Source: Burkholderia sp.
Lineage (GTDB): Bacteria > Pseudomonadota > Gammaproteobacteria > Burkholderiales > Burkholderiaceae
DNA length: 64,000 nt
Reading direction: 5' to 3'
NCBI GenBank assembly: GCA_031253835.1
Contig: JAIRVP010000035.1
Location: 86,850 to 150,849 of the forward strand
The translations under genes and the position numbers were made by a program. A model generated the notes under the pieces. The model ran no database searches, had not been told where the DNA came from, and saw only the letters and a list, made by a program, of their open reading frames with translations. Positions 1 through 9,280 of the stretch are shown here, piece by piece (the stretch's first letter is position 1; each line of letters begins with the position of its first letter).

Positions 1-458
1 TAACCGGTTTAAATTGTTTTAGTTAAAAATGTGCTGAAAATTCGTTTTTGAATGCGCGATGAATTTCCGTTTGCTGAAAAGACGCTTCGATGAAATCGAT
101 TGCAGCGCGCCGCGCTCCCGCTGCGGTGCGCGCCCCGTCTGGTCTGGGCTGGGTGAGGCGCGCGGCCAGCCGACTTGAATACTAGTTTGGCCGATGCAAG
201 AGTTCAATGCTGGCCGCGATATTATTTTCTTCTATTAATATTCAATTCAATCGGGTTGAGTTTTTAATCAATCGGCTTTGTGATCGGAATCGAATATGTC
301 GGTATTCGAAAAACAACAAATGAAAATCGGAATTGACGCGCGGATCGTTGCAGGAAAAGCAACGTGGCGGTGTGGCGCGTGAAGCAGGGGGAGGGGGAGT
401 GCGGGGCCGATATCCGGCCCCGCGGGTGCGCACCGTGCCGTGTGCGGCACGGCGGCGC
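1..458. other. Intergenic region, no gene recognised
   Basis: The first 60 and the 220-330 stretches are clearly richer in A/T than the rest of the window, which is usual for a promoter-bearing spacer, but I see no convincing protein, RNA gene or complete promoter. A GC hairpin lies at 401-423 (GCGGGGCC arms, 7-base loop) just past the stop of the permease gene. It could slow transcription but has no T-run, so I do not call it an intrinsic terminator. The gene to the left of the window edge is not visible. Confidence 0.5.
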
Positions 459-1865
459 TCAGTGCGCGTCGTGGTGGCCGTGCGCGAGCTTCGAGTGGTG
501 CCGCGAGTACAGGAAGTAGATCACGAGGCCGATCACGAGCCAGATGCCGAACGCGGCCCACGTGACGGGCTGCAGGTTCAGCATCAGGAACAGGCACGCC
601 GCGACCGCGAGGATCGGCACCACGGGCACGCCCGGGCAGCGGAACGCGCGCGGCAGGTCGGGGTGCGTGCGGCGCAGCACGAGCACCGCGATCGACACCA
701 TCGAGAACGCCGCGAGCGTGCCGATGTTGATCAGCTCGGCAAGCACGTTGAGCGGCACGAGCGCGGCGATCAGCCCGAAGAACAGGCCGACGAGCCAGGT
801 CGTCAGGAACGGTGTCGCGTAGCGCGGGTGCACGCGCGACAGCATCGCCGGCAGCAGCCCGTCGCGCGACATCGCGAAGATCACGCGCGTCTGGCCGTAG
901 CTCATCACGAGGATCACGGTCAGCATGCCGAGCACCGCGCCGAGATCGATGAAGCCCGCGACCCACTTCTCGCCGGCCACCTGCAGCGCGTACGAGATCG
1001 GATGCGAGATGTTCGCGTACTGGGCCGCCGGCACGATGCCGGTCGCGACCGCGGCGACCGTCACGTACAGCACCGCGCATACCGCGAGCGACGCGATGAT
1101 GCCGATCGGCAAATCGCGTTTCGGGTTCTTCACTTCCTCGGCCGCCGACGACACCGCGTCGAAGCCGATGAACGCGAAGAACATCACGGCTGCCGCGCCG
1201 AACACGCCGTTCCAGCCGTGCGGCATGAACGGCTTCCAGTTCGCGGGCGTCACGTGGAACAGGCCGACCGCGATCACCAGCAGCACGACCGACACCTTGA
1301 TGAACACCATGATGTTGTTGATGCGGGTCGACTCGCGGATGCCGATCGACAGCAGCGTCGTGATCACGATCATCACGAGGAACGCGGGCAGGTTGAACCA
1401 CGTGACGACGCCCGGCACCGCGCCGGGTGCGGCCGTCAGCACGGTCGGCAGCGACAGCCCGAAGCCCTGCAGCAGCGACTGCAGGTAGCCCGACCAGCCG
1501 ACCGACACGGCCGACGACGCGAGGCCGTACTCGAGCATCAGGTCCCAGCCGATGATCCACGCGACGAGCTCGCCGAGCGTTGCGTACGAATACGTGTAGA
1601 TCGAGCCGGCAACGGGAATCGTCGACGCGAATTCCGCGTACGACAGCGCCGCGAGGCCGCACGCGATCGCGGCGATCACGAACGACAGCATCAGCGCGGG
1701 GCCGGCTTGCACGGCGCCGGTACCGGTCAGCACGAAGATGCCGGTGCCGATGATCGCGCCGATGCCGAGGAAGGTGAGGTCGATCGCGCCGAGCGCTTTC
1801 TTGAGCCCGGCGGCGTGTGCGCCGGCGATCATGCGATCGACGTTTTTCTTGCGGAAGAGAGACAT
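459..1865 (-). CDS. APC-family amino acid permease (cationic amino acid transporter type)
   Basis: This is an inner-membrane amino-acid permease of the APC superfamily, 468 residues, which is normal for the YfnA/CAT branch. After a short basic N-terminus starting MSLFRKKNVD comes the family's first helix motif, GIGAIIGTGIFVLTG. About twelve hydrophobic segments follow, with the typical FAFIGFDAVSSAAEEVKNP stretch in the middle. The C-terminus is short and histidine-rich. I chose the ATG at 1865 because the 43 codons upstream read as low-complexity sequence and the family begins with this basic segment. It is transcribed alone. CAT-type members usually carry basic or branched amino acids by proton symport, but the substrate cannot be read from the sequence. 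Confidence 0.9.
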   Translation of the reverse strand: MSLFRKKNVDRMIAGAHAAGLKKALGAIDLTFLGIGAIIGTGIFVLTGTGAVQAGPALMLSFVIAAIACGLAALSYAEFASTIPVAGSIYTYSYATLGELVAWIIGWDLMLEYGLASSAVSVGWSGYLQSLLQGFGLSLPTVLTAAPGAVPGVVTWFNLPAFLVMIVITTLLSIGIRESTRINNIMVFIKVSVVLLVIAVGLFHVTPANWKPFMPHGWNGVFGAAAVMFFAFIGFDAVSSAAEEVKNPKRDLPIGIIASLAVCAVLYVTVAAVATGIVPAAQYANISHPISYALQVAGEKWVAGFIDLGAVLGMLTVILVMSYGQTRVIFAMSRDGLLPAMLSRVHPRYATPFLTTWLVGLFFGLIAALVPLNVLAELINIGTLAAFSMVSIAVLVLRRTHPDLPRAFRCPGVPVVPILAVAACLFLMLNLQPVTWAAFGIWLVIGLVIYFLYSRHHSKLAHGHHDAH

Positions 1866-2096
1866 TGCGGATGAATCGCCAGCGCGCGCAGGCGCGGGGG
1901 CGCTGACTGAGTGAAAACCCGTAATTTTAGCCGATTTGACGAACAAGACCCGCTGCGGCGCAGCGGCGCGTCGCGGAATCGTCCGATAAAACAAGCGCTT
2001 GCGCGCAAAACGGGCGGTGGTTGAAGGCGCCGCGGCGTGCGCCGCGCCATGGAATCGGACGAATCCGAGCTATCGGGCGAAGGCGAGCCGGGCCGG

Positions 2097-2753
2097 TCAG
2101 GCGCCGGCCGCGGGCGCCATGTCGACGAGCCGGTTGCTCATCACGTAGAACGTGAGTTCCGCGTTGTTCGACAGCCGCATCTTCTCGAGCAGCCGCGACC
2201 GGTACACGCTCACCGTCTTCACGGACAGCGACAGCGTGTTCGCGATGTCGGTGAGCCGCTTGCCCGACGCGAGCATGCAGAGCGTCTGGTACTCGCGGTC
2301 GGACAGCTTCTCGTGCGGCAGCGGTTCGTTCTCGAACGACACGTATTCGGCGAGCGCCTCGGCCATCGCGGGGCTCACGTACTTGCGGCCGGCCGCGACC
2401 TGCTGGATCGCGCCGATCATCTGCGCGGCGTTGACCGTCTTCGACAGGTAGCCGGCCGCGCCGGCCTTCAGCGCACGCACCGCGTACTGGTCCTCGCGGT
2501 ACATCGAGAACATCAGCACCGGCGTGCGCGACAGCTTGCGCTTGAGGCGCTTGAGCACCTCGATGCCGTTCGTGTCCGGCAGCGAGATGTCGAGCAGGAT
2601 CACGTCGAATTCCTGCTTGTCGACGGCTGCCATCGCGTCGCCGCCGGTTTCGGCCTCGGTCACGTCGCGCGCGATGCCGCGGTCGATCAGCAGCTGGCGA
2701 ATCCCTTGCCGGACGATCGCGTGATCGTCCACGAGCAGGATGTTCAGGCTCAT
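2097..2753 (-). CDS. NarL/FixJ-family response regulator
   Basis: This is a two-component response regulator of 218 residues. The receiver domain (about 1-125) has the acidic pair D9-D10, the phospho-acceptor D55 in VILLDISLPD, S83 and the conserved K105 in YLSKT. A LuxR-type helix-turn-helix (about 150-210) starts at LSDREYQTLCMLASG and includes the recognition helix LSVKTVSVYRSRLLEKM. The ATG at 2753 starts exactly at the receiver fold (MSLNILLVDDH). It lies 7 bp after the stop of the histidine kinase gene, so the two are one operon and almost certainly cognate partners. The length and layout match regulators such as UvrY/GacA and NarL. The regulon cannot be told from this window. Confidence 0.93.
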   Translation of the reverse strand: MSLNILLVDDHAIVRQGIRQLLIDRGIARDVTEAETGGDAMAAVDKQEFDVILLDISLPDTNGIEVLKRLKRKLSRTPVLMFSMYREDQYAVRALKAGAAGYLSKTVNAAQMIGAIQQVAAGRKYVSPAMAEALAEYVSFENEPLPHEKLSDREYQTLCMLASGKRLTDIANTLSLSVKTVSVYRSRLLEKMRLSNNAELTFYVMSNRLVDMAPAAGA

Positions 2754-2760
2754 GACGACC

Positions 2761-3576
2761 TCACGAAAGCGACGCGCGGCGGGCCGCGACAGGCGCGGGG
2801 CGCAGCGAATCCCACGCGAAGCGCGCGGTGACGCGCGTGCCGTGGCCGGTTTCCGGCGTGGCCGTCTCGAAGCTGCCGCCGAACGCCTCGCAGCGGGCGC
2901 GCATGCCGGCGAGGCCGTAGCCGCTGCGGCGGCTGCGGGCGAAACCGGTCCCATCGTCGGCGACAATCAGTGACAGATGCGTGCCGTCCGTGACGATCCG
3001 CACGTCGACCGACGTCGCGCGGGCGTGCTTCGCGACGTTCGACAGCGCTTCCTGCGCGACGCGGAATACCGCGAGGGCGCTGGCGCCGGCGATCTGCGTG
3101 AGGCGCGCGTCGGCCGCACACACGAAGCTCGTGCGCAGGCCCGTGCGGGCCGCGTGCGTGTCGATCCACGACGACAGCGCGCCGATCATGCCCGCGTCGA
3201 GCGCCGGCGTGTCGCGTTCGTCGATCAGCCGGCGATTCGCGTCGGTGGCGGCGTCGAGCGCCTGCTGCGCCAGCTCCAGCGCGCGCAGGCAGCCGTCCGG
3301 CGCATCGGCCGGCAGCCACGTTTGAACGTTTGCGAGCGCGAAACGCGCAGCGGTCAATTCGGCGCCGAGTCCGTCGTGCAGCTCGCCGGCCAGGTGGCGG
3401 CGGGCTGCTTCGTCGGCGGCGAGCAATTGGGCGGACAGCGCCGCGATCCGCGCGGCGGAGGCGCCGCGTTTCGACGCTGCGCCGGCGATGGGCGGAGTAA
3501 CGGTGCCGCTGTGCACAAGCTGCCGCGGCGGGAACGGGGCGTGGGCGCCCGAGGGCGCGTTAAGCGACGTATCCAT
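2761..3576 (-). CDS. Soluble NarX-type sensor histidine kinase (HisKA_3)
   Basis: This 271-residue histidine kinase is the partner of the response regulator directly downstream. The HisKA_3 dimerisation and phosphotransfer motif is RRHLAGELHDGLGAELTAAR, with H67 the probable phosphorylated histidine. The HATPase_c domain follows, with FRVAQEALSNVAKHARA (N box), VADDGTGF (G1) and GYGLAGMRARCEAFGG (G2). I see no transmembrane segment and no PAS, GAF or HAMP domain: the first 40 residues are disordered and Pro/Ala/Ser-rich. It is therefore probably cytoplasmic and may sense through a partner protein. Start at 3576 (MDTSLNAPSG); an earlier in-frame ATG at 3684 would add 36 residues without family character. 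Confidence 0.9.
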   Translation of the reverse strand: MDTSLNAPSGAHAPFPPRQLVHSGTVTPPIAGAASKRGASAARIAALSAQLLAADEAARRHLAGELHDGLGAELTAARFALANVQTWLPADAPDGCLRALELAQQALDAATDANRRLIDERDTPALDAGMIGALSSWIDTHAARTGLRTSFVCAADARLTQIAGASALAVFRVAQEALSNVAKHARATSVDVRIVTDGTHLSLIVADDGTGFARSRRSGYGLAGMRARCEAFGGSFETATPETGHGTRVTARFAWDSLRPAPVAARRASLS

Positions 3577-3935
3577 GACTCTCCCTGCTGTCAGAAAGCG
3601 GTTCAGACACCGGCTGGCTGCGTGACTCGGCTGCCGTTTCGATGACGGTCGCCGCCAGAGAATCGCTCCATGCCGAGGTAACAAAAGTTACACCTTGTAA
3701 CACTTGCATCCGACCCTTCCACTCTCATTCAAACGGCAACCACGCGCGGCGAATAATATCTCAAAATTTCCGAAAAGGTCATGTCGGGCGGACATTTAAG
3801 GGTAAATGTGAATAATCGGAATGAACGTGTTGTAGGAAAAACACTGACACCCGAACACCCGGCGGTGACGTATCCAAATGTAACTATTTGAGATGAGATG
3901 GTCCCAGTTTGTTACGAATTCGCCAAGTAGGGACG
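3577..3935. promoter_or_regulatory. Intergenic region with repeated GTAAC/GTTAC boxes upstream of the kinase operon
   Basis: No gene is seen here. The stretch 3700-3920 is relatively A/T-rich. The pentamer GTAAC or its complement GTTAC occurs at 3678, 3687, 3697, 3880 and 3911. The first two form the inverted repeat GTAAC-AAAA-GTTAC and the third follows 19 bp after the first. These lie about 100 bp upstream of the histidine kinase start and could be binding sites for a regulator, perhaps the response regulator itself. That is inference from repetition only. Confidence 0.35.
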
Positions 3936-3963
3936 AAAAAAAACCGGAGCTTTTGCTCCGGTT
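3936..3963 (-). terminator. Rho-independent terminator of fpr
   Basis: Read on the minus strand this is a perfect stem GAACCGGAGC / GCTCCGGTT with an AAAA loop, followed by a run of eight T. It lies 28 bp after the fpr stop codon. Few intrinsic terminators in this window are stronger. Confidence 0.9.
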
Positions 3964-3991
3964 CTTGATGACGCGCAAATTGGGGGATCGA

Positions 3992-4762
3992 TCAGTCCAC
4001 GAATGCGCGCTCGATCACGTAGTGGCCCGGCGCGCTGTTCTTGCCTTCGACGAGGCCGGCCTGTTTCAGCAGGTCGGTCGTGTCCTTCAGCATCGCGGTG
4101 CTGCCGCACAGCATCACGCGGTCGTGTTCCGGCGAGAACGGCGGGACGTCGAGATCCGTGAACAGCTTGCCGGTCGCGATCAGGTCGGTGATCCGGCCTT
4201 CGTTGTCGAACGCTTCGCGCGTGACCGTCGGGTAGTAGACGAGCTTTTCCTTGATGATGTCGCCCAGGTACTCGTGGCCCGGCAGGTCGTGCTTGATGAA
4301 GTCCATGTACGCGAGCTCGCCCTTCAGGCGGCACGTGTGCGTCAGGATCACCTTGTCGAAGCGGTCGTAGATCTCCGGATCGCGGATGATCGACATGAAC
4401 GGCGCGAGGCCCGTGCCCGTCGACAGCATCCACAGCGTCTTGCCCGGCAGCAGGTTGTCGGCGACCAGCGTGCCCGTCGGCTTCTTGCCGATCAGCACGG
4501 TGTCGCCGACCTTCAGGTGCTGCAGGCGCGACGTCAGCGGGCCGTTCTGCACCTTGATGCTGAAGAATTCGAGATGCTCTTCGTAGTTCGGGCTGACGAT
4601 CGAGTAGGCGCGCGCGAGCGGCTTGCCGTCGACCTCGAGGCCGACCATCGTGAATTCGCCGTTGTTGAAGCGCAGGCTCGCCTCACGGGTGCAGGTGAAG
4701 CTGAACAGCGTGTCGGTCCAGTGATGGACGGATTGGACGGTGGCGGTGTCGTATTTGCTCAT
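3992..4762 (-). CDS. fpr: Ferredoxin--NADP(+) reductase
   Basis: This FAD enzyme passes electrons between NADPH and ferredoxin or flavodoxin in the cytosol, and in bacteria it is linked to oxidative-stress defence and Fe-S assembly. At 256 residues it has the length of the bacterial Fpr subclass. The FAD-binding RxYS motif is R51-A-Y-S54. The NADP-binding half contains LSTGTGLAPFMSIIRD and an LTHTCR segment, and the protein ends VIERAFVD, near the C-terminal residues that stack on the flavin in this family. The gene has its own terminator downstream and a 227-bp spacer upstream, so it is probably a single-gene unit. Confidence 0.95.
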   Translation of the reverse strand: MSKYDTATVQSVHHWTDTLFSFTCTREASLRFNNGEFTMVGLEVDGKPLARAYSIVSPNYEEHLEFFSIKVQNGPLTSRLQHLKVGDTVLIGKKPTGTLVADNLLPGKTLWMLSTGTGLAPFMSIIRDPEIYDRFDKVILTHTCRLKGELAYMDFIKHDLPGHEYLGDIIKEKLVYYPTVTREAFDNEGRITDLIATGKLFTDLDVPPFSPEHDRVMLCGSTAMLKDTTDLLKQAGLVEGKNSAPGHYVIERAFVD

Positions 4763-4989
4763 GGCTTTGAAAACGGACGCGCGTAGCGGACGCGTGTAAC
4801 GGGCCCAAAAACGGGCAAAAAAACCGAGTGCGACGGCCCGATCGCGGATCGGCCGGCCGGCGCGTCGGACACGCGCCTTCTCGATGACAGACGTTTGAGG
4901 AACTCGTTATTTTACCCTGTTGACGCGGATCGCGGGCTTGACCCCCGTGGCTGCGCGGATTTGGCGCAACAAATCCTTGCAACGCGCTT

Positions 4990-5637
4990 TCAGCGGTCGG
5001 CCGCGAGTTTCGCGCCGAGACCCACGAGCGCGACGCCGCACAGCGCGTCGAGCGGGCGCCGCACGCGCCGGTAGCCGCGCTGCGCGCGCGGGCTCGCGAA
5101 CAGGTACGCGACGCACGAATACCAGCCGGCCGACAGCACGCCGATCGTCACCAGCACCGCGCCGTTGAACCACAGCGGCACGTGCGCGGGCAGCATCGCC
5201 GCGAACACGCTGGTCCAGAACGCGCACGATTTCGGGTTCGTCAGGCATGTGAACAGGCCGCTGCGATACGCGCGCAGGTAGTCGCGCGCCTGCGGCGCGG
5301 CCAGCGGTGCGGTGGCGCCCGGTGCGTCGGCCGGCGCCGCGTCGCGGCGCACGCCCGAGCGCAGCAGCTTGAAGCCGAAATACACGAGATACACGGCGCC
5401 GCCGATCCGGATCGCCTCGTACAGCCATTCGACCTGGTGCAGCACGGCCGCAAGGCCGAGCATCGCGAGCGTCGCCCATGCGACCGACGCGGTGCCGACG
5501 CCGAGCGCCGACGCGGCACCCAGGCTGCGACGGCCCGCGAGCGACAGTTGCGAAATCATGAAGAAATTCGGGCCGGGCGTGATCGCCGCGACGAGGTAGA
5601 CGACGGCGATTTGCAGCAGGATCGGCAGGTAGGTCAT
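4990..5637 (-). CDS. LysE/RhtB-family amino acid exporter
   Basis: A 215-residue inner-membrane exporter of the LysE/RhtB type. The diagnostic first-helix motif AAITPGPNFFMISQLSLAGRR is at residues 17-37, and about six hydrophobic helices are separated by a hydrophilic, Ala/Pro-rich loop near residue 110-125. The family exports amino acids or their analogues by proton antiport. The substrate cannot be predicted. The start at 5637 gives the standard N-terminus (MTYLPILLQIA) and no alternative is needed. It lies 110 bp upstream of the endonuclease/phosphatase-like gene's stop on the same strand, so co-transcription with that gene is possible but not evident. Confidence 0.9.
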   Translation of the reverse strand: MTYLPILLQIAVVYLVAAITPGPNFFMISQLSLAGRRSLGAASALGVGTASVAWATLAMLGLAAVLHQVEWLYEAIRIGGAVYLVYFGFKLLRSGVRRDAAPADAPGATAPLAAPQARDYLRAYRSGLFTCLTNPKSCAFWTSVFAAMLPAHVPLWFNGAVLVTIGVLSAGWYSCVAYLFASPRAQRGYRRVRRPLDALCGVALVGLGAKLAADR

Positions 5638-5747
5638 GGCGGCGCGGCCCGGCGGCGGGGCGGTGGCGGATTGGGCAAGCCGCTACTGTAGCGCGCGCGG
5701 CGCGATGGTGCTCCGGTGGAGCGCGCGATCGGGGCGTTACCGAGGAA

Positions 5748-6563
5748 CTACTGCGGATCGAGGCGCAGCCGCGCGATGTATGGCAGGTGGTCCGACAGCC
5801 ACGCGGCTTCGCCGGACGGCGCGCGCCATTCGAGCGGCGTCAGGCCGCGCACGAACATCTTGTCGAGCGCGAGCGCCGGCGAGAACGCGGGGAACGTGCG
5901 GCCCGATTCGCCGAGCAGCGTCGCGACCTCGGACATCCCGATCTCGCCGAACAGCGCGACCGAATCGTTGCGCCAGTCGTTGAAGTCGCCGGCGAGCATC
6001 AGCGGGCCGTCGCCCGCATTGCGTACGATCCAGTGCGCGATCCAGTGCATCTGGCGCAGCCGCGCGGCGCGCGTGAGCGCGAGGTGTGCGCACAGCAGCG
6101 TGACCGGGCGCGCGCCCGCGAGCGTCGCGCGCGCGACGAGCAGCCCGCGCCGCTCGAAGCGGTGCGCGGAGATGTCCCAGCGGCCGCCGAGGTCGAGCGG
6201 ATGCGGCGACAGGATCGCGTTGCCGTGCCGCCATGACGGCTTGAACACGTTCGGCCCGAGCGCGATCTGCCAGTCGAGCGCATGCGCGATCTCGGTGGCC
6301 TGGCAATGCCAGACGTCGTCGACCGCGTCGTCCATCTGCGCGCCGAAGCCGGGCGCGAGCACGGGGCGCGGCATGCGGCGCGCCATCGCTTCCTGCAGGA
6401 AATACACGTCGGCGTGCGTCGACTGCATCCAGTTGCGCATCGCGTTCCACGCGGTGAAGCCGAGCGGCGAGCGGCCCTTGTGCAGGTTCCAGCTGACGGC
6501 GGTGATTTCGTCGGGTGCGGCGTGCGGTTCGGCGAACGGCAGGGACAGGGCGTCGACGGACAT
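5748..6563 (-). CDS. Endonuclease/exonuclease/phosphatase-fold protein
   Basis: A 271-residue protein of the EEP superfamily (metal-dependent nucleases and phosphodiesterases such as ExoIII and sphingomyelinases). The visible motifs are SWNLHKG near the start (metal and base contacts), YFLQEAM (catalytic Glu), LAGDFNDW and the C-terminal SDHLPYIARL (catalytic Asp-His). No signal peptide or transmembrane helix is seen, so it is probably cytoplasmic. Whether it cleaves DNA, phospholipid head groups or another phosphodiester cannot be read. The start at 6563 is only 5 bp after the stop of the upstream secreted-protein gene, so the two are one transcription unit. Confidence 0.85.
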   Translation of the reverse strand: MSVDALSLPFAEPHAAPDEITAVSWNLHKGRSPLGFTAWNAMRNWMQSTHADVYFLQEAMARRMPRPVLAPGFGAQMDDAVDDVWHCQATEIAHALDWQIALGPNVFKPSWRHGNAILSPHPLDLGGRWDISAHRFERRGLLVARATLAGARPVTLLCAHLALTRAARLRQMHWIAHWIVRNAGDGPLMLAGDFNDWRNDSVALFGEIGMSEVATLLGESGRTFPAFSPALALDKMFVRGLTPLEWRAPSGEAAWLSDHLPYIARLRLDPQ

Positions 6564-6568
6564 GACGC

Positions 6569-7057
6569 TCAGTCCTTCGCGACGTGCGCACGCACGCGGT
6601 ACACGAGATGCGGATGCTGTTCGACGAGCGTCCAGTCGGTCCAGGCATCGGCGCCGACCGACAGGCCGGGATGGCTTGCGACGATCTGCCGCGGCGACGC
6701 GGGCACGCACGGATCGCTGCGCGTCGCGTTTTCGTCGTCGAGCGTTTCCTGCACGTCGAGCGCGAGCGACACGGTGTTCGCGTTGGCGTCGACGGCGAGC
6801 GGCGCGACGGTGACCGAACGCGTGCGCTCGGTCGGCACGACGCGTGCGGCATTGCCGCAGCCGACCGGCACGGCGGACGGATAGCGATGGGTATCGGTGC
6901 GGGTCTGACCCACGGTGGTGCGTTGCTGGAACGTGTCGATCGTCTGACCGTCGCGCGCCACCTGGATCTCCCACGCGACGGAGGCCGGCGCGGGGCTTTG
7001 CGCATGGGCGGCGAGCGCGGCGCTCGCAAGCAGGACGGCCAGGCCGTGTTTCAGCAT
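6569..7057 (-). CDS. Secreted hypothetical protein
   Basis: I do not recognise this 162-residue protein. A clear Sec signal peptide (MLKHGLAVLLASAALAAHAQ, cleavage after AHA) precedes a mature domain of mainly beta-strand character with one cysteine pair (VGCGNAA and SDPCVPA). The ATG at 7057 is preceded by a good ribosome-binding site (GGAGA). An upstream in-frame ATG at 7099 would bury the signal peptide. The gene is immediately upstream of the EEP-fold gene (5-bp gap), so the two may act together, with this protein in the periplasm. Confidence 0.75.
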   Translation of the reverse strand: MLKHGLAVLLASAALAAHAQSPAPASVAWEIQVARDGQTIDTFQQRTTVGQTRTDTHRYPSAVPVGCGNAARVVPTERTRSVTVAPLAVDANANTVSLALDVQETLDDENATRSDPCVPASPRQIVASHPGLSVGADAWTDWTLVEQHPHLVYRVRAHVAKD

Positions 7058-7203
7058 GAAACGTCTCCGGAAACGCGCAATAGCGGGGAACGGACGCACA
7101 TCTTACGCCCGATCGATTTCGATCGTGATGTGACAGGGCTGACGGCGACAGGTTCGCCGCACGATGCGGTCCTGCCGGACAGGTAGGGCCGCGGCACGCA
7201 TTT

Positions 7204-7923
7204 TCAAGCGAAGAAGCGCGCGAACTCGGCGACGGGCGCGCGCTCGGTGACGAGGCGATTCTCGATCGCGTCGGGGTCCGCATGGCCGAGCGACATCCCG
7301 CAGACGAACTGCTCGTTGGCGGGAATGCCGAGGTGGTCGGCGACGATCCGGTGAAACGGCACGAACGCGGCCTGCGGGCAGGTATCGAGCCCGCGTGCGC
7401 GCGCGGCCGTCATCACGCCCTGCAGGAACATCCCGCAATCGAGCCAGGCCCCGTGGGTCATCACGCGGTCGAGCGTGAAGAACAGCGCGACCGGCGCATC
7501 GAAGAAGCGGAAGTTGCGCGCGTGCTGCGCATGCATGCGCGCCTTCTCGTCGCGGCCGATGTTCAACAGCCCGTACAGGTCCCAGCCGACCTTGCGGCGC
7601 CGGTCGATATACGGCGACACCCATTCGCGCGGGTAGTAGTCGTATTCGGCGACGTATTTCTCGTCGCGCGCGGGATCGTCGTGCGCTGCCGTCAGCGCGG
7701 CGGCGAGCGCATCGCGCGTGGCGCCCGTTGCGACGTACACGCGCCACGGCTGGATGTTGGTGCCCGACGGCGCGCGGCTCGCGGCTTCGAGGATCGCCTC
7801 GAGCGTGTCGCGCGGCACGGGTGTCGGCAGGAATGCGCGGATCGCGCGGCGCGACGTGAGCGCCGCGTCGACGGCGTCGATCGCATCGGCATCGACGCGC
7901 GGGGAAGCAGCGGGGACGGACAT
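7204..7923 (-). CDS. Nitroreductase-family FMN oxidoreductase
   Basis: A 239-residue nitroreductase-fold flavoprotein that would use NAD(P)H to reduce nitro compounds, quinones or similar substrates. The N-terminal FMN-binding signature is SRRAIRAFLPTPV, followed by ASRAPSGTNIQPWRVYV. The C-terminal half has GMSLGHADPDAIENRL. Two ATGs lie 6 bp apart. The second, at 7923, is preferred because an AAAGG box sits 7 bases before it and only one base before the first (7929). The gene is alone, with a 229-bp spacer to the divergent AAA ATPase gene. Confidence 0.9.
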   Translation of the reverse strand: MSVPAASPRVDADAIDAVDAALTSRRAIRAFLPTPVPRDTLEAILEAASRAPSGTNIQPWRVYVATGATRDALAAALTAAHDDPARDEKYVAEYDYYPREWVSPYIDRRRKVGWDLYGLLNIGRDEKARMHAQHARNFRFFDAPVALFFTLDRVMTHGAWLDCGMFLQGVMTAARARGLDTCPQAAFVPFHRIVADHLGIPANEQFVCGMSLGHADPDAIENRLVTERAPVAEFARFFA

Positions 7924-8152
7924 CGGCATACCTTTGGGGCATCGCGCGACGCGCCGTGCGGGCGCCGTCGGCCAGGCCGGCGCGGCGGGTGGGTGAACCA
8001 ACGATCATACGCCGCGGCGCGTGGCCGTGCAGCGCGCGCGAAGTGTTAGCAGCAGACTCGGGCGGCTGCTTGCTTGCACGGGGATGCGGGATCGCTACAC
8101 TGAAATCGTAAGGGTCTGATGATCGTGTGACGGCAAGTGCAGCGAGGTTGGT

Positions 8153-9280
8153 ATGACGACGGCGATGGTGAAACAGGAACTGGCAGTGGCGTCCTTCAGC
8201 ACGGTGTACGACCTCGAGCAGGTCGAGACGGCGCTGAGCGACCTGAACGAGAGCGCGAGCGACGCACTGCGCGCCACTTACGAGCGGATGCTCAAGACGG
8301 GGAATCTGCGCTTCTGCGTGAAGCCGAACCGGATGCCGTCGTTCGATGAACTCGGCGACGCATTGCCGAACTTCGGCGAGCCGCTCGACGACGTGCGCAA
8401 GCAGGTCGCGCTGTGCCTCGAAACGGACGACCGGCTCGAACTGATGCCGATCCTGCTGCTCGGGCCGCCCGGGATCGGCAAGACGCATTTCGCGAAGGCG
8501 CTCGCGCAGCTGCTCGGCACCGCGTACCACTACGTACCGATGAGTTCGCTGACGGCCGGCTGGATCCTGTCGGGCGCGTCGTCGCAATGGAAGAACGCGA
8601 AGCCCGGCAAGGTGTTCGAGGCGCTCGTGAACGGCAGCTACGCGAACCCGGTGATCGCGGTCGACGAGATCGACAAGGCCGGCAGCGATGCGCAATACGA
8701 TCCGCTCGGCGCGCTGTACGCGTTGCTCGAGCACGACACCGCGCGCGCATTCGTCGATGAATTCGCCGAAGTGCCGATCGATGCGGGCAACGTGATCTGG
8801 ATCGCGACCGCGAACGACGCGCAGGCGATTCCGGAGCCGCTGCTCAACCGGATGAACGTGTACGAGATCGCGCCGCCCGATGCGGCCGGCGCACGCCGGA
8901 TCGCGCAGACGATCTACGACGAGATCCGCACGTCGCATGCGTGGGGGCGGCGCTTCCCCGACACGCTCGGCGACGACGCGCTCGACGTGCTGGCCGCGAC
9001 GCCGCCGCGCACGATGCGCCGCGCGCTGCTGCATGCATTCGGCGCCGCGCGGCTCGATGGCCGCGATGCGATCGGGCCGCACGACATCCGCGCGGACGAG
9101 GGCGCCGCGAAGCGCCGGCCGATCGGCTTCGGACACGGCGGCGCGCGCACGGCTGCCGCGTGCGCGCGCCGCGTCGCCGGCCGCGTCGCCGCGACGCGAT
9201 GCGGATGCGTTCGGCAAGCGGGCGAACCGGGACGTACAATTCTCTTCTCTCCCTTCGACGCGCTAGCGGCGCGAAATGTC
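8153..9280 (+). CDS. Lon-like AAA+ ATPase (3' end unclear; frame runs on into the next gene)
   Basis: An AAA+ ATPase resembling the ATPase core of Lon but lacking the Lon substrate-binding and protease domains. Walker A GPPGIGKT is at 104-111, Walker B VIAVDEID at 167-174, then sensor-1 NVIWIATAN and the arginine-finger region [12 protein letters not shown]. The recognisable domain ends near KRRPIGF (about residue 325). There is no stop there: about 50 Arg/Ala/Gly-rich codons continue in frame into the FAD oxidoreductase. I end the entry just before that gene's ATG. If one base had been lost near 9130, the +1 frame would end at a TAG at 9264-9266. Start 8153 has GAGG 5 bp upstream. Its remodelling target is unknown. 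Confidence 0.75.

Noticed and set aside
401..423. GC hairpin after the permease gene as an intrinsic terminator
   Set aside because: No run of T on either strand.
333..1874. Long plus-strand frame opposite the amino acid permease
   Set aside because: No protein motif; the minus-strand frame is a full APC permease.
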